A stretch of 64,000 nt of DNA from CBDCWQ01 sp965223435 (GTDB lineage Bacteria > Myxococcota > Kuafuiibacteriia > Kuafuiibacteriales > Kuafuiibacteriaceae): positions 930,001 through 994,000 of the forward strand of contig CBDCWQ010000020.1 of assembly GCA_965223435.1 (NCBI GenBank). Reading direction: 5' to 3'. Of this stretch, positions 55,546-63,418 are shown piece by piece. The notes under the pieces were generated by a model. It ran no database searches and was not told the origin of the DNA. It saw only the letters and a program-made list of their open reading frames with translations. How positions within the stretch are numbered: position 1 is the first letter of the stretch; every line of letters begins with the position of its first letter. The position numbers and the translations under genes were made by a program.

Positions 55546-55567
55546 GCGAGGGGCATGAAAGCTGTCA

Positions 55568-55598
55568 CAGTTGTTTGGTGTAACGTCACCAACAACTG
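55568..55598. repeat. 12-bp inverted repeat before the small-peptide gene
   Basis: CAGTTGTTTGGTG (55568-55580) and CACCAACAACTG (55587-55598) pair over 12 bases with one bulged T and a six-base loop TAACGT. It ends 52 bases before the GTG start, so it may be a leader-RNA hairpin, an attenuator or an operator. Confidence 0.6.
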
Positions 55599-55650
55599 AG
55601 CGCAGCCATTGGCTTGTCCTGTGACGGAATGAGCGCTGAGGGCGATTGAA

Positions 55651-55896
55651 GTGAAAAAGCAAGACGAAACCCAAGGAAAGAGGGTCGCAGAAAAGACGCA
55701 CAGCCGACGCGAGGTTCTTGGTGTAGGTGCAAAAGCATTGGGTGTTGGCATTCCAGTGGTCTTGACCCTCTCACCGAGTAAGGCGCGGGCCAAGGGCTCT
55801 TGGGAAGCATCAGAACGGTGTGAATGCGGGAAGCGCAAGAACCATCATGGCTACTGCCGGCGACGACAACGATACACCCGACGAGCTTGGTGGTAA
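55651..55896 (+). CDS. small Tat-like peptide, candidate precursor for the adjacent kinase/RRE enzymes
   Basis: An 81-residue protein: GTG 55651 with GAGGG eight bases before. Residues 18-40 read SRREVLGVGAKALGVGIPVVLTL, a twin-arginine-like motif and hydrophobic stretch, then SPSKARA (47) resembles a signal-peptidase site. The remaining 34 residues are very basic, hold C57, C59 and C69, and end RRAWW. From memory, small peptides of the form RRxLLK-hydrophobic-PVVLTLPATPAFA are found by PqqD and HPr-kinase-like genes; this one fits. It overlaps the kinase frame by 50 bases if that gene begins at 55847. Its role as the modified substrate is inferred. Confidence 0.65.
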   Translation: MKKQDETQGKRVAEKTHSRREVLGVGAKALGVGIPVVLTLSPSKARAKGSWEASERCECGKRKNHHGYCRRRQRYTRRAWW

Positions 55897-56788
55897 GGAA
55901 GGTCGGATCCCCAGTGTGCGGCGAAATGCGCACATTGTGAGGCGTTCAGCAATACGCAAGAATAAGGCGGTGCAGGAACGAACGTGGTGGCTCGGAGACG
56001 AATTCAGCGTCGCCGCCCCTAAAAATGAACTGCTTAGCGACGCGCTGGATACGGTCTTCGGCCAGATGGCCGCTTATGCCGCCGGAGAATGTGCGCGTTC
56101 TCACCTGGATCTGGATTACCAAAAAACAGTAGGCGGCTTTCAGCTCCTTGCCAATGGCGAGCCTATGGTTCGCACCACCTCTGAATCCGAATTGGCGCCG
56201 CTTCTTGAGGGCATGCTCTTGGGCTATGCGGTCCGGACTCGGAGGGACTGTACGCCCTTTCACGCTGCCACAGTGGCGCTTCGGGGTCAGGGCGTGCTGC
56301 TTTTGGGACCCAAGGGACGGGGCAAATCGACCCTTGCCCTTTCTTTGGCCGAAGAGGGCGCGATGTTCTTGGGTGATGAGGTTGCCTTTGTTCATCACAA
56401 CACGCTGGCGCTTCATGCCTTTCCCAAAGCGGGCACCCTCAAACGCGGGAGTTTCGCCTTGTTTCCGAAGAGTCGAACGTTTTTGGATCCGATTCGTGGT
56501 CCGGTGCGCTATCACCTTCCTCGTCATGTGGCCAATCTTGTCGATCCGGCCTTTCCTATTCGGCTGATCGTGGCGCCCGAGTACCGGGGGTCAGAAAAAG
56601 AAGGTAAACTAGAACCTCTGCCTCCCGAAAAACTGGCGCTCTTGCTTGTCGAGCAGTGTTTCGGGGGTCTTGAGCGCTCGGTAGAAGCGCTCAACGTGGT
56701 CGCCCGTCTTTCGACTTGTGCGGCCTATCGGGCGGTGTTTCCGAATAGCCATCGGGGCAAAGCGATGGTTAAGGGGCTTTTGGAATGA
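55847..56788 (+). CDS. HPr-kinase-like P-loop protein
   Basis: A protein of about 313 residues with an HprK-like kinase core. Walker A is LLLGPKGRGKSTLALSLAEE (K160), followed by FLGDEVAFV, in the place of the HprK Walker B, and ARIxP-like basic segments further on. Kinases of this kind are found in lasso-peptide and HPr-related peptide clusters, where they phosphorylate the precursor. The start is uncertain: ATG 55847 overlaps the small-peptide gene, while GTG 55916, 55937 and 55970 do not; conserved similarity seems to begin near RTWWLGDEF. It overlaps the next gene by four bases (ATGA). Confidence 0.8.
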   Translation: MATAGDDNDTPDELGGKEGRIPSVRRNAHIVRRSAIRKNKAVQERTWWLGDEFSVAAPKNELLSDALDTVFGQMAAYAAGECARSHLDLDYQKTVGGFQLLANGEPMVRTTSESELAPLLEGMLLGYAVRTRRDCTPFHAATVALRGQGVLLLGPKGRGKSTLALSLAEEGAMFLGDEVAFVHHNTLALHAFPKAGTLKRGSFALFPKSRTFLDPIRGPVRYHLPRHVANLVDPAFPIRLIVAPEYRGSEKEGKLEPLPPEKLALLLVEQCFGGLERSVEALNVVARLSTCAAYRAVFPNSHRGKAMVKGLLE

Positions 56789-58146
56789 ATCAAGCTTCTC
56801 CTGAGCTTGTCGAGCTTCTCCATATTCTGTCTACGGCTGTGGGTTTGCCTGGTCCAAAGTGGGCCAGGCCCCAGACGCTCGACTGGGAACATTGGTTTGA
56901 CCTCGTCGATGAACATCAGCTCAGCCCTTTGTTGGCTGCAGCACTCTTAGGTGGCGATCAAGACTTGCAGGCGAGGGTGCCTGCTCAGATCGGGCAAGAG
57001 CTTCGCAAAGAGTACCTGCGGTCTGGCCACGAAGCGACGTTTAGGAGCACCGAGGCTCTTCGGATACTCGAAAAGCTTGCGGCGTTTTCAGAGCCGGTGT
57101 TGCTTAAGGGCTCGGCTTTGGTTCGCTGCTTGTACTCCGAGGCGGCCGAGCGCCCGATGTCGGACATCGATCTTCTGTTTCCAACTGACGAAGAACTTTA
57201 TCGAGCCGAAACGGTCCTCAAAGCCGAGGGATACTTACAGTCAGAGGGCCCAGAGGATCACCACCATACGCCACCGCTACGCAATCCCGTCAATGGTTTG
57301 GTGTTTGAGCTTCACCGAAACCTCAATACGCCCCCGTTGGAGCCCGTGTTTGTCCACGAGATGTGGCTGAGACGCGAGCGCCTTCGAACCCAAGGGGGTG
57401 AGCTTTTGCCTCTTTGGGCGCTCGATCCGGTCGGCCGGGTTGTTCATCACGCCCTTCACGCGTTGAGCGATCCGGTTGACTCGCCTCTTTTGAGGAATCT
57501 CTTTGAGTTGGCTTGGCTTGTTCACGGGCTCGACGATGAGGCCCTCCGTGACCTCTTGGGACTCGTGACCAAGTGGGGGGTTGGGACCGAGGTCAGTCGC
57601 GCGCTCTGGCTCGCCAGCGATCTTTTTGGGAGTCCGGCCATTTTTTCCCGACCACCGGCGGGGGCCAAGGAGTTTTGGTGTCGGAGCCGTCTGGAGTGGG
57701 CCGACACGTGGGAGGCGCAGCCTACTTGGTGGCAGCGGATCCGTCGTTTCGGTGCGCTTGGGCACCTCGACGCCCTTCAAGCACAGGGAGAGGCCGCCAA
57801 TCGGAGTCCAGGGGCACTTCTGTCCGTGGGTCTTGGCCTGGTGAGGCAAGCAGCGGTTTCTCGTCTTGAAAGCGTGTGCGCTTTGGCTGAAGGCTCTCTT
57901 GAGCGAGTGTCGGCGAGCACGGTGCGCGTGGGTAAGGGACTTTTGGCCCACGAGTGGGAGTCGGGGCGGGTCCACCTTTTGGACGGGCTGACGGCGGACG
58001 TGTGGGAGGCTGTGACCCGGCCGATAAAACCTGACGAGTTGGAGGCCTTCTTGAGTGCGCGGGGCATTCATCCGGTGTCTATACGAAAAGCCACCGAAAC
58101 ATTGCTTGAGCACGGCCTTCTTCGGTCGGGCGCAGCCCAGCGCTGA
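56785..58146 (+). CDS. nucleotidyltransferase fused to a PqqD-like RiPP-recognition domain
   Basis: A 453-residue protein. The N-terminal part is a NTP_transf_5-type nucleotidyltransferase: LLKGSALVRCLYSE (K108), then RPMSDIDLLFP with metal-binding D127 and D129, and LNPLE-type helices after it. Residues about 380-453 form a PqqD-like domain (VRVGKGLLAHEW, LLDGLTADVWEAV, ATETLLEHGLL), the fold that binds precursor leaders in RiPP pathways. The two are normally separate proteins, so the fusion suggests that nucleotidyl transfer is directed at a peptide. It is translationally coupled to the kinase gene. Confidence 0.75.
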   Translation: MNQASPELVELLHILSTAVGLPGPKWARPQTLDWEHWFDLVDEHQLSPLLAAALLGGDQDLQARVPAQIGQELRKEYLRSGHEATFRSTEALRILEKLAAFSEPVLLKGSALVRCLYSEAAERPMSDIDLLFPTDEELYRAETVLKAEGYLQSEGPEDHHHTPPLRNPVNGLVFELHRNLNTPPLEPVFVHEMWLRRERLRTQGGELLPLWALDPVGRVVHHALHALSDPVDSPLLRNLFELAWLVHGLDDEALRDLLGLVTKWGVGTEVSRALWLASDLFGSPAIFSRPPAGAKEFWCRSRLEWADTWEAQPTWWQRIRRFGALGHLDALQAQGEAANRSPGALLSVGLGLVRQAAVSRLESVCALAEGSLERVSASTVRVGKGLLAHEWESGRVHLLDGLTADVWEAVTRPIKPDELEAFLSARGIHPVSIRKATETLLEHGLLRSGAAQR

Positions 58147-58210
58147 GATTGCTTTCGAAAAGCAGTGACGTCCTCCCCCAGCAGAGCCGGGGGGGCTCCA
58201 ACCGGGTCCT

Positions 58211-58225
58211 CTAGCAGGGTGCTAG
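58211..58225. terminator. possible hairpin at converging gene ends
   Basis: CTAGCA (58211-58216), loop GGG, TGCTAG (58220-58225). It overlaps the stop codon of the ABC-F gene and lies 65 bases after the nucleotidyltransferase stop. A T run follows at 58234 on the plus strand, inside the ABC-F coding end, so it may end transcription from the left. Confidence 0.35.
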
Positions 58226-60168
58226 GACTCAAGTTTTTCTTGGAGTTCTTCCCACTCGGCCATCTTGTTTTCGATCATGCGTTTTTTGGCTTGATATTGC
58301 TCCGAAAGTTTTTGGGAATGGTCGCGGTCGAGGTGGGACGAGGGATCGGCCAGCGCGCCTTCCAACTCGGTCTTTTCTTCCTCGAGGCGGTCGATGTCCT
58401 GCTCGAGCTTCTGAATAGACTTCTTGAGGGCGTCGCGTTTTCGCTTCTGTTCTTTTTCTCTCGCTCTGGCTTGCATCCGGGCTTCTTTTTGCAAGGGCAC
58501 TCGGGTGGTGGCTTTGTCTTGGCTGGGTTCGCCGGCCAAAGGCGTGCTTCCCGGCTGGGCTTCGAGGTGGGTCAAGTACTCCTTGAGTGACCCGGGGTAT
58601 TCGGTGACTTTGCCTTCGTGCACGTCCCAAACTTTGTTGGACAGCCGCTCGGCGAAGTCCAAATTGTGGGAGACAAAGATCATGGTGCCGTCGTAGGACT
58701 CAAGTGAGGTGGTGAGTTCGTGGGCGGATTCGGTATCCAGATGGTTGGTGGGTTCGTCCAGCAGCAAGACATTGCCCGGAGCCGCGAGGATTCGAGCCAG
58801 GGCCACCCGCGCTTTTTCGCCCCCGGACAGCACCGAGATGGGTTTTTCGATGTCGTCGCCCGAGAACAAAAATGAACCGCAGAGGCTTCTGGCTTCCGTT
58901 TGAGAAAGTTCGGGGGCGGCTCGGTAGACTTCTTCGAGCACGGTTCGGCTCGGGTCGAGGATTTCGGTGTGGTGCTGTGCGAAGTAGCGGGGACAAACGT
59001 GTGCGCCGTGGACGATTTGGCCCCCTTGGGCTTTAAGCTCCCCCGCGAGCAGCTTGAGGAGCGTGGTCTTGCCTTGCCCATTCATGCCCACCACCGCGAT
59101 GCGGTCTTGTCTTCGGACTTCAAGGTCAAGGCCCTCGAAGATCTGTTTTTCGTCGTAGGCATGGGCCAGCCCCTGGATGCTGAGTGCAAGCTCTCCCGAG
59201 CGCTTCACCGGCGCGAAGCGGATCGAAATACAGGAACGCGCCGTTGGGATTTCGACAAGCCGGGCCTCGAGTTTTTCAATGAGTTTGGCTTTGCTTTGGG
59301 CTTGTCGGGCTTTGCTTGCTTTGGCGCGAAAGCGGGTGATGAACGCCTCGAGTTCCTTTTTTCTCTGTGCTTGGCGCGCGGCCTGCTTCTTCAGGTCTAG
59401 GAGTTCGAGGGAACGCTGCTTTTTGTACTGGTCGTAGTTGCCTCGAAATACCCGCAGGCCCTCGGCTTCAAGCCCTACGATGCGTGCGCTATGGGTGTTG
59501 AGAAAGCTTCGATCGTGGCAGGTCAGCACCAGGGCGCTTTTGGATGCGGACAAAAAGCGACTGAGCCATCGCACGGAAGGCCAGTCGAGGTGATTGGTGG
59601 GCTCATCGAGGAGGAGAATATGTGGTTTTTGAAATAAAAGGCCGGCGAGGGCGGCCCGCATGCGCCAACCGCCCGAAAGCGCTTGCACCGGTTGCGCGGT
59701 TTCATGTTCTTGAAAGCCGAGGCCGGCCAAGATTCGCTGAGCTTCGTGGAGTCCAAAATCCTGCTCCAGATCTTGAAGGCGCGTATGGAGCTCGGCGAGT
59801 TTTTCTGAGAGCTGAAGCTGGGAAGCGGTATCCGTGGTGCGGCTGAGCGCTTGTTCGGTGTTTTGGATGGCTTCGTCCAGTGACGCTCGGGCTGGGCTCA
59901 TCTTCAGGACGGAGGCTAAAAGGGTGTCGGGCCCAGGCTCGCCGTGCTCTTGCGCGAGGTACCCGACCCGGCAATCTTTGGCCCGGCTGACTTGCCCTCC
60001 GTCGGGGTTCTGCTGCCCGGCCAGAATGCGGAGGAGAGTGCTCTTTCCCATCCCGTTGGCGCCCACAATTCCGACGCGGTCGCCGGCTTCAATGGCCAAA
60101 GATGCCCCTTCAAAGAGGATTTTTTGTCCGAACTGCAGACAGAGATCGTCGACCGATAGGAGTGCCAT
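58222..60168 (-). CDS. ABC-F ATPase (YheS/Uup-like)
   Basis: A 648-residue soluble tandem ABC ATPase. Walker A motifs are GANGMGKST and GMNGQGKTT; signatures LSGGWRMRAAL and LSGGEKARVAL; Walker B regions LLLDEPTNHLD twice. A linker rich in charged residues (about 240-330) links the domains, and the C-terminus is a coiled-coil (KSIQKLEQDIDRLEEEK) that occurs in YheS/Uup types. It is a separate gene from the Uup-like one at 49-51 kb. ABC-F proteins help the ribosome or protect it; no resistance role is implied. Confidence 0.9.
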   Translation of the reverse strand: MALLSVDDLCLQFGQKILFEGASLAIEAGDRVGIVGANGMGKSTLLRILAGQQNPDGGQVSRAKDCRVGYLAQEHGEPGPDTLLASVLKMSPARASLDEAIQNTEQALSRTTDTASQLQLSEKLAELHTRLQDLEQDFGLHEAQRILAGLGFQEHETAQPVQALSGGWRMRAALAGLLFQKPHILLLDEPTNHLDWPSVRWLSRFLSASKSALVLTCHDRSFLNTHSARIVGLEAEGLRVFRGNYDQYKKQRSLELLDLKKQAARQAQRKKELEAFITRFRAKASKARQAQSKAKLIEKLEARLVEIPTARSCISIRFAPVKRSGELALSIQGLAHAYDEKQIFEGLDLEVRRQDRIAVVGMNGQGKTTLLKLLAGELKAQGGQIVHGAHVCPRYFAQHHTEILDPSRTVLEEVYRAAPELSQTEARSLCGSFLFSGDDIEKPISVLSGGEKARVALARILAAPGNVLLLDEPTNHLDTESAHELTTSLESYDGTMIFVSHNLDFAERLSNKVWDVHEGKVTEYPGSLKEYLTHLEAQPGSTPLAGEPSQDKATTRVPLQKEARMQARAREKEQKRKRDALKKSIQKLEQDIDRLEEEKTELEGALADPSSHLDRDHSQKLSEQYQAKKRMIENKMAEWEELQEKLES

Positions 60169-60330
60169 GAGAACAAACGCGTTTTGAGCTGCGTCCGAGC
60201 AAGGGTAGCGCGCATAGGTACAAAGTCCAACCTTCTTCCGCCAACGCGAACGCGTGAAGGCCCGGGGTGCTATTTTGGCGCCTCCTTTGCCGACCTATTC
60301 TCCTTCCACTTGTGGTAGGTTCGACCGTCG

Positions 60331-61131
60331 GTGCCGCCTTCAGAACAAGACCGAGCCGAGTCTTGCCAATCTTGCTCGGATTTTTTGCTGGCCCTTCAGT
60401 CCATCGGAACCGTTCTCGCCGTCAAACTCTATCGGGTCGCGCTGGATGAGTCCCCTCGGGTCCCGGTGCTCCCATGTTTGGATCATGAGGCTATGCTGCA
60501 TGAGGGCATTGCGCCCCACGCGGCCGCCTACTTCGAAGACGACGCTTCGGGAAGCATTCACGAGGTTGTGTTGATTCCCGCCGCCCAGCGAATCGAAATC
60601 GACGTGGTGTCGACCATGGAGGAATATACGGAGACCTCGCACCACAAGCTCTTGGCGTGGTTGAAGACGCGCTTTCCATCCCATGGTGTTCGGGTCGCGG
60701 GGCCTTCTTGGCTGCGGGGCGACAGCCGCGTGGCCCGCGCGTGTCGATCTCAAGTGACCCTTCGAGAGGTTTTGACAAGCACCGCTTTGGACGAGGTGTG
60801 TGTGCGCATTGAGCGCCTCAGGACCATTGGCGGCTTGATGGAAAAGGAATCTCGGGTGGCTTCTTGGAGCGTTCGGACGGTCACTGGCCCGCTTTTGGCG
60901 GTCGCTGGGTTTGCGGTGTATCAGCTCCTCGACGCCTTTATCGGCCAAGCAAGCCCATGGCTTTTCTGGGCCCGCTACCTTGTGCTCGGTGTTCTCGGAG
61001 CCGTGTTTTTGTACTTTGGGCTCAAGGCCGTGCATCTCACGGAGATGGCCAATCGCGTCTGGAAGCGGACCGCCGAGTACAGCCTCATCGTTGAGGAGCG
61101 CCGAAGAGCCCTCCTGAAGAGCGGCCCCTAA
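60331..61131 (+). CDS. uncharacterised protein with C-terminal membrane helices
   Basis: A protein of about 266 residues that I do not recognise. The first 190 residues are soluble and contain CQSC (residues 12-15) near the N-terminus and a conserved-looking MEEYTETSHHKLLAWLKTRF segment. Two hydrophobic segments follow (about 195-215 and 219-240), then a basic tail. GTG 60331 is the apparent start, with no strong ribosome site. It is convergent with the YvcK gene and divergent from the ABC-F gene, so its context gives no functional clue. Confidence 0.6.
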   Translation: MPPSEQDRAESCQSCSDFLLALQSIGTVLAVKLYRVALDESPRVPVLPCLDHEAMLHEGIAPHAAAYFEDDASGSIHEVVLIPAAQRIEIDVVSTMEEYTETSHHKLLAWLKTRFPSHGVRVAGPSWLRGDSRVARACRSQVTLREVLTSTALDEVCVRIERLRTIGGLMEKESRVASWSVRTVTGPLLAVAGFAVYQLLDAFIGQASPWLFWARYLVLGVLGAVFLYFGLKAVHLTEMANRVWKRTAEYSLIVEERRRALLKSGP

Positions 61132-61201
61132 TACCGCAACGGATCTGTGAAATGAGTTTTGCTTCGAATTTTGATGCACAAGCCAGGGCGGGTCTAGGAG
61201 G

Positions 61202-62542
61202 CTATGATGCGTGTCGTGGTTTTCGGAGCTGGTTCAGCAAGTTGAGGATCTCGTTTCGGAGTTTTTCGCTGTCGTGTCGCACGAGCTCTGATTCGTGGCC
61301 GACGTCTTTGATGAGTAGGGTTGCCGAAGAGAGCCCCCGAAACGCTTCTGGCGAAGGGAGCGCTACCGGAACCTGGGCCAACTTGCGGTATTCAAACTTG
61401 GCTTCGGCTGAAATCTTGGTGTTGGAAGCGAGGACGTAGTCCAGGTGATCGCCGGCAAGATACTGCGTCACTGGGCGAACGTGATCGATGACTGAATATC
61501 CTGGTGTTTCTGAGGGCTTGGTCATGAGGTTACAAATGTAGACCCGCGTTCCTTGAGATTGTGCCAGGGCCTGGGCGATTCCGGGGATGGCAAGATTGGC
61601 GATGATGCTGGTGTATAGGTCGCCGGGTCCGACAAGAATGAGGTCGGCCGCCAAAATGGTGGCGTAGACGTCATCATCGCACGCGGGTGTGGGCTCGTGC
61701 CACAGCCGCTCGATGCGGTGCTTGGGGCCCGGGGCGTCGTACAAGTCAATGTTGCTTTCTCCCCGGATGATGGTGTGGTCCGAAAGTTCGGCGCACAGGG
61801 TGGTGGGCGCTCGGCTGGCGCAGAGCACAACCCCCTGAATGTTGAGGATGTCGCCCAGGGCCTTGACGGCGGCGGGCATTGAGCCGGTCATTTGGGATAG
61901 CGCCGTCAGAACAAGATTGCCGATGCTGTGCCCGGTGAGCCCGTCGCCTTTTTCGAACCGGTATTGAAGCACATGGTTCATGAGGGCCGGCGCGTTGGAT
62001 AGCGCGACCAAGCTTCGTCGGATGTCGCCGGGCGGAAGCACGCCAAACGAGGCGCGAAGACGTCCCGAAGAGCCACCGTCGTCGGCCATGGTGACGATGG
62101 AGCTGATCAGCACGTTTGGCAACTGCTTGATCCCGCTCAAGAGCGCAAAGAGGCCGGTTCCGCCCCCAAGGCACACGATGCGTCGTTTGCCTAAAAGGCA
62201 CGCGTTGACCCGAAGGATCAGCTCCCGCTGGTGGACCAGGCCGGTGATGACATCGCGCGCACCCGCTTCAAACGCGGCACGTATCTCCTCGCGTTTCGGC
62301 GAAGATGCGATGACGATAAAAGGGCTTTTCAGTTGGCGGAGGACTTCGAACGCCGCTTGGCTGGCGCGGCGGGCGTGTTCGTCCTCGAGGGAAAGAAGGA
62401 CACAGGCCGGGGTCTCGGTGCCGAGCGCGAGGGTCATCTCTTGTACGTCCGGCCACCGCATGACCGTGGGTTTGAGGGGCGCCAGAGCCTGCGCCAGGTG
62501 CTCGTAGGCGGGTTCGGAGCCCACCAACGCGATGAGACTCAT
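61202..62542 (-). CDS. YvcK/CofD-family protein with N-terminal pseudo-receiver domain
   Basis: A 446-residue protein. From residue 121 it is a YvcK/CofD-like domain (IVCLGGGTGLFALLSGI, then TMADDGGSSGRLRASFGVLP, and SNLV-like loops), the fold of the gluconeogenesis factor YvcK, which binds UDP-sugars. Residues 1-118 look like a receiver domain (IVIASSPKREEIRAAFEAGA), but the usual acidic pocket and phospho-aspartate are absent, so it is a pseudo-receiver. YvcK affects cell-wall growth on gluconeogenic carbon in Bacillus. The added domain may let another protein control it; this is inferred. Confidence 0.85.
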   Translation of the reverse strand: MSLIALVGSEPAYEHLAQALAPLKPTVMRWPDVQEMTLALGTETPACVLLSLEDEHARRASQAAFEVLRQLKSPFIVIASSPKREEIRAAFEAGARDVITGLVHQRELILRVNACLLGKRRIVCLGGGTGLFALLSGIKQLPNVLISSIVTMADDGGSSGRLRASFGVLPPGDIRRSLVALSNAPALMNHVLQYRFEKGDGLTGHSIGNLVLTALSQMTGSMPAAVKALGDILNIQGVVLCASRAPTTLCAELSDHTIIRGESNIDLYDAPGPKHRIERLWHEPTPACDDDVYATILAADLILVGPGDLYTSIIANLAIPGIAQALAQSQGTRVYICNLMTKPSETPGYSVIDHVRPVTQYLAGDHLDYVLASNTKISAEAKFEYRKLAQVPVALPSPEAFRGLSSATLLIKDVGHESELVRHDSEKLRNEILNLLNQLRKPRHAS

Positions 62543-62726
62543 GGGTGGCGTCCTCGGGGCCTGTGGGGCTTCACGGGGCCCGCGTGATGGGGGCAGGGTG
62601 CGCGGCGCGGTTGGCTTCTTCCGCCGCGGCGGTGTCCCACAGCGCCCGCCCAGTAGAATACTTTGCCCGTATGGCCTGTGGGGCTTGGGTGGGGGAGGTC
62701 AGCGCCCGCTGGGGTGAACGCCGGGC

Positions 62727-63305
62727 CTATGGTCCCCAGGGCTTCGGGGGGGCTTCGACCGGCTCCGTCAAATCGAACTCCGCTTGGAAGCGCTGTTCGG
62801 AGCCTTCTCGTGTGAGGGTGTAGATGAAGCGCTCTTGGGGATGAACCTCGATGGTCCACACCGTGTTGGCGGCGCTCGGCACCATGCGGGTGGTTTCGGC
62901 GTTGGGATAAAAGCGCTGTTCGGTGGCCGTACCCGCTTCTCGGGTCGAGCCGCCGTAGCGGGTGGGGTCGACCGAGGAGCCATCTTCTTCGAAGTGGTGA
63001 TGTTTCAGCTCTAGACCGCCATTTTTGGCCAGCACCCAGACCCGGGAGTGATCGGCGCCGGCATGAAGCGGAATAAGAATCTTGTCTCCATCGCACTGGC
63101 GGACGTGCATGATCATTTCGTCGGCCACATGGTAGGCCCCCTCGGGCGCGCTTTGCACCACACGCCCACGGTAGGCTTTGTCGCATAGGGAAGTGAGGGT
63201 GTTCCAAAACTGGTTTTGGGCTTGGCTGTCCGATAGGTTTTGGCTGGTGCTGGCGCAGCCCGCGCCGATAACGAGCAGGCCACAAAGACCCAAGAGCACT
63301 CTCAT
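62727..63305 (-). CDS. lipoprotein, uncharacterised
   Basis: A 192-residue lipoprotein (signal MRVLLGLCGLLVIGAGC, lipobox IGAGC at Cys-17). The mature part is mainly beta with several charged and aromatic residues (ADEMIMHVRQCDGD, LELKHHHFEEDG, FYPNAETTRMVPS). I do not recognise a family. It lies between yvcK and the OmpA-type gene, on the same strand with gaps of about 110-180 bases, and is likely exported to the outer membrane. Confidence 0.7.
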   Translation of the reverse strand: MRVLLGLCGLLVIGAGCASTSQNLSDSQAQNQFWNTLTSLCDKAYRGRVVQSAPEGAYHVADEMIMHVRQCDGDKILIPLHAGADHSRVWVLAKNGGLELKHHHFEEDGSSVDPTRYGGSTREAGTATEQRFYPNAETTRMVPSAANTVWTIEVHPQERFIYTLTREGSEQRFQAEFDLTEPVEAPPKPWGP

Positions 63306-63418
63306 AGAGGCCGTATAGCGCAGGTCTGGTCACGGGTGAAGCGCCACCATTCTGTTTCAGGGGGTTACCACGAAACCTGGGCCCCGGCAGAAGTCCTCAC
63401 GGTTTTGCGGCGCGGTGT

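Larger units (their letters stand above)
55215..55650. other. structured leader region before the small-peptide gene
   Basis: A 436-base gap with no protein frame of note. It is less GC-rich than the genes around it and is dense in inverted repeats: GGTGA/TCACC at 55295-55310 and the three repeats at 55502-55598. No tRNA-like fold was seen. Confidence 0.6.

Noticed and set aside
62539..63333. A 264-codon minus-strand frame overlapping the lipoprotein
   Set aside because: Arg/Pro-rich without a signal or family; the lipoprotein frame at 62727-63305 has a clear signal and lipobox.
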